A DNA stretch of 64,000 nucleotides from Geobacter argillaceus. GTDB lineage: Bacteria; Desulfobacterota; Desulfuromonadia; Geobacterales; DSM-12255. A program made the translations under genes and the position numbers. Position 1 is the first letter of the stretch. Each line of letters opens with the position of its first letter. This document shows, piece after piece, positions 55,317-64,000 of this stretch. The notes under the pieces are model-generated. The model did not search any database. It was not told where the DNA came from and saw only the letters and a program-made list of their open reading frames with translations. The DNA is taken from the NCBI RefSeq assembly GCF_007830735.1, contig NZ_VLLN01000002.1, forward strand, positions 1 through 64,000. The letters are read 5' to 3'.

Positions 55317-56384
55317 TTATCCCTGATTGACGAAATACCGGACGATATCGTTGTAGAAGGCCAAGACCATGAGGCTGAGGAGCAGTATCAACCCTACCTG
55401 CTGGGCGATCTCCCGCGCCTTGAAGCTGACCGGCTTGCGCAGGATCAACTCGATGACGTAGAAAAAGAGGTGGCCACCGTCAAGGATCGGCACCGGCAAC
55501 AGGTTGAGGATTCCCAGGTTGACCGAGAGCAGGGCCATGAAGGCGATGAAACTGACCGCACCGGCGGTGGCCTGCTGGCCGGCCATCTTGGCGATCATGA
55601 TCGGCCCCCCCACCGTGTCGAGCGGGATGGCCCTCTCCACCAGCTTGACAATGGAAAGTGCCGTCAGCTTGATGACGCTCCCGGTCTGGACCGTCCCCTT
55701 GACCAGGGCATCGCCGGCGCCGAACCGGTCGACCACGGTCTCGCCGGCCGACACCACACCGATGACCGGCATCGTAACGGACTCGCCGAACAGGTTCTTG
55801 CTGCTCCTGGTCTCCGGCATGATCCGGAACGAGAGTTCCCGGGCTCCGCGCCGTACCCGCACCTCAACGGCCTGTCCCTTGCCCGTGGTGATCGCCTTGG
55901 CCACATCGTCCCACCTGGTAACCGCGGTGCCATTGATGGCGGTGATCAGGTCATTGGCCACGACCCCGGCCCTGGCCGCCGGCTTGTCCTTGAGCACCTC
56001 GCCGATGCGGGCCGTCACGGCCGGCACGCCGACCATATAGACAACGATAAAGGCAAGCCAGGCAAAGAGGAGGTTGAAAACCGGCCCGGCAGCAACGATG
56101 ACGATCCTCTGCAGAGGGGGCTTGGCCTGGAATGAACGGTCCAGGTCCTCCGGGGAGAGCTCCGCATCGGGCGACTCGCCCACCATCTTTACATAGCCCC
56201 CCAACGGAAAGGCGGACACGAGGTATTCGGTCTCGCCTCTGCGGAAACCAACCAGTTTGGGGCCAAAACCGAGGGAAAACTTCTCGACTCCCACGCCGAA
56301 CAGTTTGGCAAAGATAAAGTGCCCCAGCTCGTGCACGAAGATGAGCACGCCAAGGACAACGATTGCGGAAAGAACACTGATCAT
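55317..56384 (-). CDS. rseP: Site-2 metalloprotease RseP
   Basis: Intramembrane zinc protease that cleaves anti-sigma factors such as RseA. The 355-aa protein has HELGH at residues 18-22 in the first helix, PDZ-like sequence in the middle (DKPAARAGVVANDLITAING) and LLPVPILDGGHL near the C-terminus with the third zinc ligand. It sits between dxr and tsaB in the same direction. Confidence 0.96.
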   Translation of the reverse strand: MISVLSAIVVLGVLIFVHELGHFIFAKLFGVGVEKFSLGFGPKLVGFRRGETEYLVSAFPLGGYVKMVGESPDAELSPEDLDRSFQAKPPLQRIVIVAAGPVFNLLFAWLAFIVVYMVGVPAVTARIGEVLKDKPAARAGVVANDLITAINGTAVTRWDDVAKAITTGKGQAVEVRVRRGARELSFRIMPETRSSKNLFGESVTMPVIGVVSAGETVVDRFGAGDALVKGTVQTGSVIKLTALSIVKLVERAIPLDTVGGPIMIAKMAGQQATAGAVSFIAFMALLSVNLGILNLLPVPILDGGHLFFYVIELILRKPVSFKAREIAQQVGLILLLSLMVLAFYNDIVRYFVNQG

Positions 56385-56393
56385 AAGAATAAC

Positions 56394-56428
56394 CCGTGAC
56401 CCGTGACCCGTAACTCGTGACCGGTAAG
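56394..56428. repeat. Heptamer array (unit CCGTGAC)
   Basis: Five units, CCGTGAC, CCGTGAC, CCGTAAC, TCGTGAC and CGGTAAG, lie just upstream of the rseP start. No clear inverted half is seen. Confidence 0.8.
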
Positions 56429-56458
56429 TCGCAAACTCAATTTCATGCCTGATTCCTC

Positions 56459-56479
56459 CTAGTCCCTAGTCCTAGTCCC
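56459..56479. repeat. Heptamer array forming the dxr C-terminus
   Basis: CTAGTCC, CTAGTCC and TAGTCCC (56459-56479) are the last codons and the stop of dxr on the minus strand. They encode the tail GTRTRD. Confidence 0.7.
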
Positions 56480-57625
56480 CAAAAACTCCCTGGTCTTTTC
56501 CCTGCTCCATCGGTCAACGGCCAGCACCTCGTCAAAGGAGCCCACCCGGTGGGACTGGTGGGCATTCATGGTCCGCTCAATCAGTTCGGCAATGGCCAGG
56601 AAGGGAATCCTTCCCCCGAGGAACGCCTCAACAGCGATCTCATTGGCAGCGTTCATGACCGCCGGCATGCTTTCCCCCGCCTCCATGGCGTCATAGGCAA
56701 GCTGCAGGCAACGGAACTTCTGCAGATCCGGCTTGAAAAAGGTGAGCCCTGAGAGCGCCGTCAGGTCGAGGGGTTTGACGCCGGTGGCGACCCGCTCAGG
56801 ATAGGAGAGGGCATAGGCGATGGGCCCCTTCATGTCCGGCGTTCCCAACTGGGCGATGACACAGCCGTCAATGTATTCGACCATGGAGTGGATAATGCTC
56901 TGCGGGTGAATGTTCACGTCGATCTTGGCGGGAAGCACATCAAACAGCCAGCGGGCCTCGATCACCTCCAGCCCCTTGTTCATCATGGTGGCCGAATCGA
57001 TGGTGATCTTCTTCCCCATGCTCCAGTTGGGGTGATTGAGCGCATCGCTGACCGTAACCTCGGACAGCTTTGCCAGTGGACTGTTCAGAAACGGCCCCCC
57101 TGACGCGGTCAGGATGATCTTCTCGATATCCTCGCTCCGGTGCCCTTCCATGGACTGGAATACCGCGCTGTGCTCGCTATCGACCGGATAGAGCTTGACG
57201 CCGGCATCGGCAACCGCCTGCATGATCAGGTGGCCGGCAGTCACCAGGGTCTCCTTGTTGGCCAGGGCGATCTCCTTGCCGGCCTTGATGGCGGCAGCGG
57301 TCGGCACCAGGCCGGCAGCCCCGACAATGGCAGCCACCACCATGTCGGCTTCGGCCACCGTGGCCGCGGCGATCATCCCCTCGACGCCGGCCATGATCTC
57401 GGGCCGGTTCGCCAGCGGCAGCATCCCCTTCAGCTCTTCGGCCAGCCGGTCGTTCAGCACCGCCACCAGGCGGGGGGAAAACGCCTCGATCTGGCGCTTC
57501 AGGAGATCGAGATTGGACCCGGCAGTAAGGGCCTCGACGGAAAATTTGTCCCGATGGGCGTCAACCAGTTCCAGGGTGCTGACACCGATGGAACCGGTCG
57601 AGCCGAGTATGGAAAGTCGCTTCAT
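56459..57625 (-). CDS. dxr: 1-deoxy-D-xylulose-5-phosphate reductoisomerase
   Basis: Second MEP-pathway step, forming 2-C-methyl-D-erythritol 4-phosphate with NADPH. The 388-aa protein has [14 protein letters not shown] at residues 8-21, DSEHSAVFQ and [13 protein letters not shown]. The last residues (TRTRD) come from a heptamer array. It lies between cdsA and rseP in the common bacterial order. Together with dxs, both entry enzymes of the pathway are in this window. Confidence 0.97.
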   Translation of the reverse strand: MKRLSILGSTGSIGVSTLELVDAHRDKFSVEALTAGSNLDLLKRQIEAFSPRLVAVLNDRLAEELKGMLPLANRPEIMAGVEGMIAAATVAEADMVVAAIVGAAGLVPTAAAIKAGKEIALANKETLVTAGHLIMQAVADAGVKLYPVDSEHSAVFQSMEGHRSEDIEKIILTASGGPFLNSPLAKLSEVTVSDALNHPNWSMGKKITIDSATMMNKGLEVIEARWLFDVLPAKIDVNIHPQSIIHSMVEYIDGCVIAQLGTPDMKGPIAYALSYPERVATGVKPLDLTALSGLTFFKPDLQKFRCLQLAYDAMEAGESMPAVMNAANEIAVEAFLGGRIPFLAIAELIERTMNAHQSHRVGSFDEVLAVDRWSREKTREFLGTRTRD

Positions 57626-57653
57626 AGCTGTGTCCTTGTTGGTCTACGATCTC

Positions 57654-58442
57654 TCAAAACAGATAATGGGCATACCACCAGGCAGCCGGCGCGGCGAAGA
57701 GGATGCTGTCCAGCCGGTCCAGGATACCTCCGTGGCCCGGAATGATGGTGCCGGAGTCTTTCACGCCACAGCTCCGCTTGAGCAACGATTCGAACAGGTC
57801 CCCCAGCTGCCCAAGCGGGCCGAGGAGCAGTGCCGTGCCACAGCAGTCGGCAATGGTTAGTTCCGGGAAAAAGGTTTGGCTGGCGATCAGGGCTCCGACC
57901 AGACTGCCGGCCAGGCCACCGATGGAGCCCTCGACACTCTTGTTCGGGCTGACCACCGGGTAGAGTTTGCGGCGACCGAGCGTGCTCCCCACGTAGTACG
58001 CCCCGGTATCGCCGCACATGACAATGACCAGCAGCAGAAAAATCCAGGCGACACCGTGGGGTTCGTTACGCAGCATGATCATCTGCCCCAGCAAGAGCGG
58101 GACATAGAGAAAACCGAACAGGCGCAGCGACACGTCGCCGACCGCAGCGCGAATTTCACCGAACCTGAACAGGGCAACGAGACAGCAAAGGATGACCAGC
58201 CCCACGCCGACAGGGAGGATGAGCGACTGGAAAACGGGAAGGAAGCCGATGGTGAACAGTCCGCCGATCAGGGCTGCCGGCAGGTTTTCTGCTCCTCGGT
58301 TTGGCAGGGACATCCGGAAGAATTCCCGGAGCCCCAATAGCGAAAGGAGACCGATGAACACCGCAAACAGACGTTGATCCGCCTTTAGTACAAAGAAAAT
58401 GAGAAGCGGCAGGGCAACGGCCGCAGTCAACAGACGCTTAAT
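57654..58442 (-). CDS. cdsA: Phosphatidate cytidylyltransferase
   Basis: Makes CDP-diacylglycerol, the precursor used by PssA. Polytopic protein with the C-terminal signature SLLKRSCGVKDSGTIIPGHG and GGILDRLDS. The only well-spaced ribosome site (AGGAGA) is followed after five bases by ATT at 58442, giving IKRLLTAAVALPLL, which matches the usual KRLLTA-type N-terminus. A TTG at 58430 has no suitable ribosome site. I therefore propose the rare ATT start (262 aa), with TTG (258 aa) as alternative. Confidence 0.9.
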   Translation of the reverse strand: MKRLLTAAVALPLLIFFVLKADQRLFAVFIGLLSLLGLREFFRMSLPNRGAENLPAALIGGLFTIGFLPVFQSLILPVGVGLVILCCLVALFRFGEIRAAVGDVSLRLFGFLYVPLLLGQMIMLRNEPHGVAWIFLLLVIVMCGDTGAYYVGSTLGRRKLYPVVSPNKSVEGSIGGLAGSLVGALIASQTFFPELTIADCCGTALLLGPLGQLGDLFESLLKRSCGVKDSGTIIPGHGGILDRLDSILFAAPAAWWYAHYLF

Positions 58443-58473
58443 GGTTGTCTCCTGTAGTAGAAACGCTGAGGGC

Positions 58474-59217
58474 TCAGCCTTCCCTCAGCTGGTCGCTGGT
58501 AAGACCGTAGCGCCGCTCCCGCTGCCGGAAGTCGTTAAACGCCTTGTGCAGTTCCTGAACGGTAAAGTCGGGCCAGTTGACCTCGGTGAAGTACAGTTCG
58601 GTGTAGGCCATCTGCCACAAGAGAAAGTTGCTGACCCTGGTTTCGCCGCTGGTCCTGATGAGCAGGTCCGGGTCGGGCATGTCCGCTGTGTAGAGATAGC
58701 TGGCCAGATCCTTTTCCGTCATCGCTTCCGGTGCGATCCTGCCGGCAGCGATATCCGCGGCAACACTACGGCACGCCCGGACAATCTCCTGACGGGCACC
58801 ATAGGAAAGGGCCAGGGTAAGAGTCATGCCGGTATTGCCGCTCGTTACGGCAATGGCATCGCTGACGACCTGGCGCACATCGGGCGGCAACTCCTCCCGG
58901 GCACCAATGACGTTGAAGCGGATGTTGTTCTGCTGCATCCGCGGCACTTCCATTCTGATGTACTTTTTGAGAAGTGCCATCAGGGCATGGACCTCGGTTT
59001 TGGGCCGGGACCAGTTTTCCGCGGAAAAGGCATAGAGCGTGAGAAAGCCGATACCGACCCGGGAGCACTCCTCCACGATCACCCGGACCGTCTCCACCCC
59101 CTTGCGGTGACCAACTATACGGCGCAGCATCCGGGCCTTTGCCCAGCGGCCGTTGCCGTCCATGATCACTGCCACATGCCTGGGAAGCTTGTCACCCTTT
59201 ATCATTACCACCGCCAT
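58474..59217 (-). CDS. uppS: Undecaprenyl diphosphate synthase
   Basis: Cis-prenyltransferase making the C55 carrier for peptidoglycan and glycans. The 247-aa protein has HVAVIMDGNGRWAK with the catalytic Asp, and RTSGETRVSNFLLWQ. Either of two ATGs (59217 or 59205) could start it. It precedes cdsA in the usual frr-uppS-cdsA-dxr-rseP order; a hairpin separates it from frr. Confidence 0.96.
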   Translation of the reverse strand: MAVVMIKGDKLPRHVAVIMDGNGRWAKARMLRRIVGHRKGVETVRVIVEECSRVGIGFLTLYAFSAENWSRPKTEVHALMALLKKYIRMEVPRMQQNNIRFNVIGAREELPPDVRQVVSDAIAVTSGNTGMTLTLALSYGARQEIVRACRSVAADIAAGRIAPEAMTEKDLASYLYTADMPDPDLLIRTSGETRVSNFLLWQMAYTELYFTEVNWPDFTVQELHKAFNDFRQRERRYGLTSDQLREG

Positions 59218-59243
59218 CTCTCGTGCCCATTACGGAGGCACAA

Positions 59244-59266
59244 ACAAAAAACCCCCATATCGGGGG
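59244..59266 (-). terminator. Terminator downstream of frr
   Basis: On the minus strand CCCCCGATATGGGGG is followed by TTTTTTG. It lies between frr and uppS. Confidence 0.75.
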
Positions 59267-59341
59267 AATGGCTCATATAATCACAACCAGGTTGCCGGCG
59301 CAAGGAAAAACCTGGGGAAGTCCGAGTCGTCGTGAAACGGT

Positions 59342-59899
59342 TCAGACTTCCATCACCTCTTTTTCCTTGTGCAGAAAGACCTCTTCAACCCGATGGACAT
59401 GCTTGTCGGTCACGTCCTGAACCTCTTTCTCGGACCGCTTGAGCTCGTCTTCGGAGATTTTCTTGTCCTTTTCCAGCTTTTTCAGATGATCGATGGCATC
59501 CCGGCGGATATTCCGGATGGCCACCTTGGCATCCTCGGCAAACTTCTTCAGCTGTTTCACGGTCTCCTTGCGGCGTTCTTCAGTCAACGGCGGGAGATTG
59601 AGCCGGATCAGCTTGCCGTCGTTGGCCGGGGTCATGCCGAGGTTGGCGTTCATGATCGCCTTCTCGATGACCGGGATCATCTTGGTTTCCCACGGCTGCA
59701 GGGTGATAGTCCGTGGTTCGGGAACCGCCAGGGTTGCCACGGCGCTCAGCGGCGACGGCGTCCCGTAGTAATCGATTCTGATCTCCTCCAGAATACCGGT
59801 ACTGGCGCGCCCGGTCCGCACTTTCTGATACTCGCGCCGGAGGGATTCGATCGTCTTGTCCATATGGGCGGACATGTCCGCGATGACTTCCTTGCTCAC
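59342..59899 (-). CDS. frr: Ribosome recycling factor
   Basis: Splits post-termination ribosomes with EF-G. The 185-aa protein has the family core RTGRASTGILEEIRIDYYGT and LPPLTEERRKETVKQ. It lies one base after pyrH and before a terminator. Confidence 0.98.
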   Translation of the reverse strand: MSKEVIADMSAHMDKTIESLRREYQKVRTGRASTGILEEIRIDYYGTPSPLSAVATLAVPEPRTITLQPWETKMIPVIEKAIMNANLGMTPANDGKLIRLNLPPLTEERRKETVKQLKKFAEDAKVAIRNIRRDAIDHLKKLEKDKKISEDELKRSEKEVQDVTDKHVHRVEEVFLHKEKEVMEV

Positions 59900-59900
59900 G

Positions 59901-60653
<753 letters not shown>

Positions 60654-60674
60654 CTATGAGCGGAGCACGGACAC

Positions 60675-60706
60675 AAAAAAGCCGACCCTCATCAGGCCGG
60701 CTCTTT
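60675..60706 (-). terminator. Terminator between tsf and pyrH
   Basis: On the minus strand GAGCCGGCCTGATGAGGGTC and GGCTTTTTT form an imperfect stem followed by T6, just after tsf. Confidence 0.75.
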
Positions 60707-60712
60707 GTTTCG

Positions 60713-61363
60713 TTAAAGGCCTGCTGCTGCCGCGACTTCCGCGGCGAAGTCCGATTCCTTCTTGGCCAGCCCTTCACCCAGGACATACTTGGTAAAGCGC
60801 CGTATGGTTATGTTCTCGCCGATGCCGGAGATGGTTTCGTTCAGGTAGGTCTGAACCGTCTTGTCCGGGTCCTTCACGTAGGGCTGCTCCAGCAGACAGA
60901 TGTCAGCGTAGAACTTGTTGACCTGCCCCTCGATGATCTTTTCGATGATGTTCTCGGGCTTGCCGGTTTCACGGGCCTTGGCGCGGTAGATCTCCTTCTC
61001 GCGCTCCACCACGTCGGCCGGCACCTCCTCGCGTCGTACGAACTGGGGACCAGCGGCGGCGATGTGCATGGCAACGTCCTTGACGAATGCCTGGAAGTTC
61101 TCGTTCTTGGCCACGAAGTCGGTCTCGCAGTTGATCTCCACCAGCACGCCGATTTTGCCACCGGCATGGATGTAGGACCCGACGATCCCTTCGCTGGCAA
61201 CCCGCCCGGCCTTCTTGGAGGCGGCAGCCAGACCCTTCTTGCGCAGGTAGTCGATCGCCTTCTCGTGATCGCCATCGGTCTCGGTCAGGGCCTTCTTGCA
61301 ATCCATCAGGCCGGCGCCTGTTGCTTTTCTCAGTTCATTTACCTGTGCAGCTGTGATACTCAC
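60713..61363 (-). CDS. tsf: Elongation factor Ts
   Basis: Nucleotide-exchange factor for EF-Tu. The 216-aa protein is of the short type (E. coli has 283). The N-terminus is [20 protein letters not shown] and the core is [18 protein letters not shown]. It follows rpsB by 58 bases in the standard order. Confidence 0.98.
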   Translation of the reverse strand: MSITAAQVNELRKATGAGLMDCKKALTETDGDHEKAIDYLRKKGLAAASKKAGRVASEGIVGSYIHAGGKIGVLVEINCETDFVAKNENFQAFVKDVAMHIAAAGPQFVRREEVPADVVEREKEIYRAKARETGKPENIIEKIIEGQVNKFYADICLLEQPYVKDPDKTVQTYLNETISGIGENITIRRFTKYVLGEGLAKKESDFAAEVAAAAGL

Positions 61364-61421
61364 GGCATCCTCCCTATCTCAGGACAGCGCCAGTGCGCGC
61401 TGTGCGTGTGTCTAATATCGA

Positions 61422-62189
61422 TTACTCGGCAGCCCCGGCCACTTCACCGGCTTCGGCGCCAGCCTCTTCCCCTGTAGCCTCGTCACCGGTCTGCAGGTAC
61501 TGGTCGCGGGCCTCACGCCCCTCGAGAATCGCGTCGGCCATCTTGCTGGAGAGCAGGCGAATGGCGCGAATGGCGTCGTCGTTGCCCGGGATGACGTAAT
61601 CGATGTCGTCCGGGTTGCAGTTGGTGTCGACAATGGCGACCACCGGGATGCCGAGCTTCTTGGCCTCGCTGACGGCGATCTCCTCATTGTTCGGGTCAAC
61701 CACGAAGAGGACGCCGGGGAGCTTGCCCATCCCCTTGATGCCTCCGAGGGTCTTCTCCAGCTTGATCCGGTCCTTCTCCAACTGGAGCCGCTCCTTCTTG
61801 GGATAGGCCTCAATGGTGCCGTCGGTGAACATGGCGTCGAGCTTCTTCAGACGGTCGATGCTCTGCTTGACGGTGGAAAAGTTGGTCAGCATGCCGCCCA
61901 GCCAGCGCTGGTTGACGTAGTACATGCCACAGCGGCTCGCTTCTTCGGCCACGGCGTCCTGCCCCTGCTTCTTGGTGCCCACGAAGAGAAAGGTCTCGCC
62001 GCCCCGGGCGGACTCCACCACGTAGTTGTACGCATTCTTGAACATGCGTACGGTCTTCTGCAGGTCGATGATGTAGATGCCGTTACGTGCCCCGAAGATA
62101 TACGGCTTCATCTTGGGGTTCCAGCGCTTGGTCTGGTGGCCGAAGTGTACACCGGCCTCCAGCAGTTCCTTCATGGTAATCGAGGACAT
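61422..62189 (-). CDS. rpsB: 30S ribosomal protein S2
   Basis: A 255-aa protein starting [20 protein letters not shown], with [20 protein letters not shown]. The acidic, alanine-rich tail ([15 protein letters not shown]) is an extension beyond the conserved core. It is the first gene of rpsB-tsf, with a 110-base leader behind a good promoter that may hold autoregulatory structure. Confidence 0.98.
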   Translation of the reverse strand: MSSITMKELLEAGVHFGHQTKRWNPKMKPYIFGARNGIYIIDLQKTVRMFKNAYNYVVESARGGETFLFVGTKKQGQDAVAEEASRCGMYYVNQRWLGGMLTNFSTVKQSIDRLKKLDAMFTDGTIEAYPKKERLQLEKDRIKLEKTLGGIKGMGKLPGVLFVVDPNNEEIAVSEAKKLGIPVVAIVDTNCNPDDIDYVIPGNDDAIRAIRLLSSKMADAILEGREARDQYLQTGDEATGEEAGAEAGEVAGAAE

Positions 62190-62298
62190 TGCTTATTCTC
62201 CTTTGGGTTTTTCCTCCGCCCCCCGCTCCAGCCGCGGAACCCGACAATCCGGGCACCCCCGCGCAACAAAGGGGACGTGTGAAATGAAATAGCGAGCT

Positions 62299-62327
62299 TG
62301 TATAGCATGATGGCCGGTTGATGGCAA
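62299..62327 (-). promoter_or_regulatory. Sigma-70 promoter of rpsB-tsf
   Basis: On the minus strand TTGCCA (62327-62322) and TATACA (62304-62299) are separated by exactly 17 bases. The resulting leader is about 100 bases. The rest of the 62190-62405 gap holds no gene. Confidence 0.75.
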
Positions 62328-62405
62328 GATTTTTTTCCTGCAAAGGGAGGGGGGTCTGATCAGTAAAGACACAGGGTGCGTAGATAGCTTTTTTCGCTGG
62401 TCACT

Positions 62406-62762
62406 TCAGTGGGTCGGCAACAATGCCAGAGAAACCTCGTGTAACCTTTTGTCGCGTGTCCATAGAGGCATCCTGGTCAACAGGGCGGACATAAGCAGAT
62501 GGATATCGATGTAACCAAGGCCTTTCCCCATAAGCTTGTGATCTTCGATGAAGCGAATCACCTCGTCATCGTCTGCGTGGGATGTCATTGGCAGGTCCTG
62601 AAGGAGAGAGAGTATCTCCGTTCTGTTTTTGAGGTTTCCGCAGGCCAGTTCACCAAGTATGAATGGATGACAAGCCACATGACCATCACGCAATAACGCT
62701 TCAAGTTCGACAGTTCCGGATCTAAGGTGTTCAACCCAGACCGACGTATCGACAAGAATCAT
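62406..62762 (-). CDS. vapC: PIN-domain toxin VapC
   Basis: A 118-aa PIN-domain ribonuclease; VapC toxins cleave tRNA or rRNA. The acidic metal-binding set is visible as Asp5 (MILVDTS), Glu38 (ILGELACG), Asp86 (GYIDIHLL) and Asp104 (TRDKRL). It starts one base after the antitoxin gene. The specific RNA target cannot be inferred. Confidence 0.93.
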   Translation of the reverse strand: MILVDTSVWVEHLRSGTVELEALLRDGHVACHPFILGELACGNLKNRTEILSLLQDLPMTSHADDDEVIRFIEDHKLMGKGLGYIDIHLLMSALLTRMPLWTRDKRLHEVSLALLPTH

Positions 62763-62763
62763 G

Positions 62764-62961
62764 TCAAATATCCTCTATTCTTCTTCGCGGAATCTTCTTC
62801 AACTCCCGTTCAGTCCCCCCCAATCCGGCAAGACGTTTCGCGCTTTCTCTGGCAATAAGCGCCTGCAAGCCAAGTCGTACAAGAGATGTTTTTTCCGTTA
62901 CGCCGGTCAATTTGGCCGCTTTTTCCAGCAAGCTATCTTCGATATTAAGCGTAGTCCTCAT
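62764..62961 (-). CDS. vapB: VapB-type antitoxin
   Basis: A 65-aa antitoxin. The N-terminal MRTTLNIEDSLLEKAAKLTG has the ribbon-helix-helix pattern, and the basic C-terminus (KKIPRRRIEDI) would bind VapC. The ATG with a G-rich stretch upstream is chosen; the longer frame only translates operator-like repeats. VapB-VapC complexes normally repress their own promoter. Confidence 0.92.
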   Translation of the reverse strand: MRTTLNIEDSLLEKAAKLTGVTEKTSLVRLGLQALIARESAKRLAGLGGTERELKKIPRRRIEDI

Positions 62962-62970
62962 GAAGCCCCC

Positions 62971-63014
62971 ATATGCATAAATAGTATGCCTCAATATGCA
63001 TCCGTCATATGCAT
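62971..63014. promoter_or_regulatory. ATATGCAT triplet, candidate VapBC operator
   Basis: Three exact copies of ATATGCAT (62971-62978, 62994-63001, 63007-63014) lie 10-50 bases upstream of the vapB start. Repeated short palindromic sites here fit cooperative ribbon-helix-helix binding. Confidence 0.6.
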
Positions 63015-63028
63015 TTGTCAACGGGGAT

Positions 63029-63049
63029 CTTAGACCTTAGACCTTAGGG
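63029..63049. repeat. Heptamer array (unit CTTAGAC)
   Basis: CTTAGAC, CTTAGAC and CTTAGGG lie between vapB and the RAYT stop. Only one half is present. Confidence 0.7.
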
Positions 63050-63056
63050 GACGTTG

Positions 63057-64000
63057 TTAATTTTGCAAACCAACCTCAACATCATGCAGCGCCGGGGTCA
63101 TCTTATAAATCTCTTCGCCTCTACGTGCTGCCAGGCTTACTCCGGCGCGACTGATATTCAGTGCTCTCGCTACCGATGCTCCATTAAGCCCCATCCTGAT
63201 GACGGCAATATAGCATAATGCGCCCCTGGCATCGGAAAGCTCTTTGCGTTTGCCCCCTTGGCGTAATGAAACCGGTTCTATGGAAAATAAGTGCGCGATG
63301 CTACGGATAATCACTTCAAGGGACACGCTGCCCGTTTTTGCCGATGTCTGCGGTTCCTGTTGCAGGCGCTCCACAAACGCACCGCTGCCCAGAATTCTTT
63401 CATCGTAAGCTTCGTATTCTTCTGATCCTGACAAGTTACGTGACCTCCGCAATCCACCACCAACCAATTCATCTCTTTTCCCCTGTCGAATTCCGTCCTC
63501 GATAAATGATCGATACTTTTTGCGCGCACTCCCTTTTCTGTTACCGAACATCAGGAGCAGCTCATCCTCGTTCTGTCCTGCGAATGCTCCCTTCCCCATG
63601 ATAACAGCATGCCCCGACCACTTATACGAATCCAAATCGTCCAGCGAATCAACCAGACCGACCCGCAACGGGTTGAGATGAATATAGCGGACAAGCTCAA
63701 GTAAGTACGCATCTTCTTCGCAAACAATTGACTTGTAACGGTTCTGAAAGAGATGGCCGCTACGGTGGTGGCGAAGGTTGAAGACCACTGCATAGCCTGT
63801 CAGAAGGCGACGCATTAAGACGGATAGCTTAGTCGCTCTGGGGCGTAGGAGTAGATGGAAGTGATTTGACATGAGCGCCCAAGCAAGGCAGTCAGTTCCG
63901 GTCGCAATGAGGAGTTTCGATAAGCGTTCAATAAATAGCGCTTTGTCATCGTCGTCGAGGAAAATATCTCGCCGCTCAATGCCGCGCACGATCACATGCT
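63057..64000 (-). CDS. REP-associated tyrosine transposase (RAYT), 5' end outside window
   Basis: A Y1 HUH transposase of the IS200-like/TnpA_REP type. The frame stays open to the window edge (HVIVRGIERRDIF), so about the first 15 residues are missing. The HUH motif is NHFHLLL, and YIHLNPLRVGLVDS is the family C-terminal core of the domain. A longer C-terminal part ends in a DnaA domain IV-like segment (SDARGALCYIAVIRMGLNGA, then a helix-turn-helix ARALNISRAGVSLAARRG). RAYTs process REP hairpins; GTAG REPs are frequent in the window. Mobilisation of these copies is inferred. Confidence 0.9.
   Translation of the reverse strand, partial: HVIVRGIERRDIFLDDDDKALFIERLSKLLIATGTDCLAWALMSNHFHLLLRPRATKLSVLMRRLLTGYAVVFNLRHHRSGHLFQNRYKSIVCEEDAYLLELVRYIHLNPLRVGLVDSLDDLDSYKWSGHAVIMGKGAFAGQNEDELLLMFGNRKGSARKKYRSFIEDGIRQGKRDELVGGGLRRSRNLSGSEEYEAYDERILGSGAFVERLQQEPQTSAKTGSVSLEVIIRSIAHLFSIEPVSLRQGGKRKELSDARGALCYIAVIRMGLNGASVARALNISRAGVSLAARRGEEIYKMTPALHDVEVGLQN

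Noticed and set aside
62190-62405. Integration or attachment site next to vapBC and the transposase gene
   Set aside because: No direct repeats, integrase or tRNA end are visible, and the sequence reads as a normal rpsB leader and promoter.

Overview
The window is a chromosomal segment of a Geobacter-like deltaproteobacterium (Geobacteraceae, Desulfobacterota). The main reasons are a three-gene porin plus multiheme c-type cytochrome cluster, dispersed hopanoid genes (shc, hpnA, hpnH, hpnN, hpnI and an HpnG-like gene), a high-GC codon style, and a housekeeping order (leuCD, pssA-psd-ilvC-ilvH-ilvB-ilvD, rseP-dxr-cdsA-uppS-frr-pyrH-tsf-rpsB) that I recall as typical of Geobacter. No species assignment is attempted.

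Layout. 1-5.8 kb: the 5' part of tuf behind four tRNA genes (Thr-Tyr-Gly-Thr), then ygiQ, argC and rplM-rpsI. 5.8-15 kb: truA, a small unknown gene, asd, leuB, hpnI, a two-polypeptide glutamine-dependent NAD synthetase, rsmI and an MFS transporter. 15-20.5 kb: a TetR-controlled extracellular-electron-transfer type cluster (beta-barrel, 8-heme periplasmic cytochrome, 9-heme lipoprotein cytochrome) and a TPR protein. 20.5-30.5 kb: the hopanoid block shc-hpnA-dxs-hpnH with divergent hpnN, then a YtqB-like methyltransferase. 30.5-36 kb: the ffh-rpsP-khpA-rimM-trmD-SPOUT-rplS and rnhB-yraN blocks. 36-39.2 kb: a nucleosidase (HpnG candidate), a small secreted protein and a secreted HEXXH protein with a CFI-box C-terminus. 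39.5-49 kb: cold-shock protein, LOG-family protein, leuCD, a WPxF-repeat exported protein coupled to mlaE and mlaD, a CruF-like membrane protein, and pssA-psd. 49-62.2 kb: ilvC-ilvH-ilvB, ilvD, tsaB, rseP, dxr, cdsA, uppS, frr, pyrH, tsf, rpsB. 62.4-64 kb: a VapBC pair and the 3' part of a REP-associated tyrosine transposase (RAYT).

Functional links. Dxs and Dxr feed isoprenoid precursors to UppS and to squalene/hopene synthesis. Shc makes hopene, HpnH adds adenosine, an HpnG-type enzyme would remove adenine, HpnI glycosylates, and HpnN moves hopanoids to the outer membrane. CdsA, PssA and Psd make phosphatidylethanolamine, and the Mla-type genes move lipids across the envelope. Asd, ArgC, LeuBCD and IlvBHCD cover amino-acid synthesis.

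The most unusual signal is in the spacers. Arrays of 7- or 8-bp tandem units, often facing an inverted copy of themselves, recur at least ten times with a different unit each time. One copy sits in frame inside hpnN and others supply start or stop codons of flanking genes. Two GTAG-type REP families, including three large BIME-like palindromes, and a 125-bp MITE-like element are also present, and a RAYT gene lies at the window edge.
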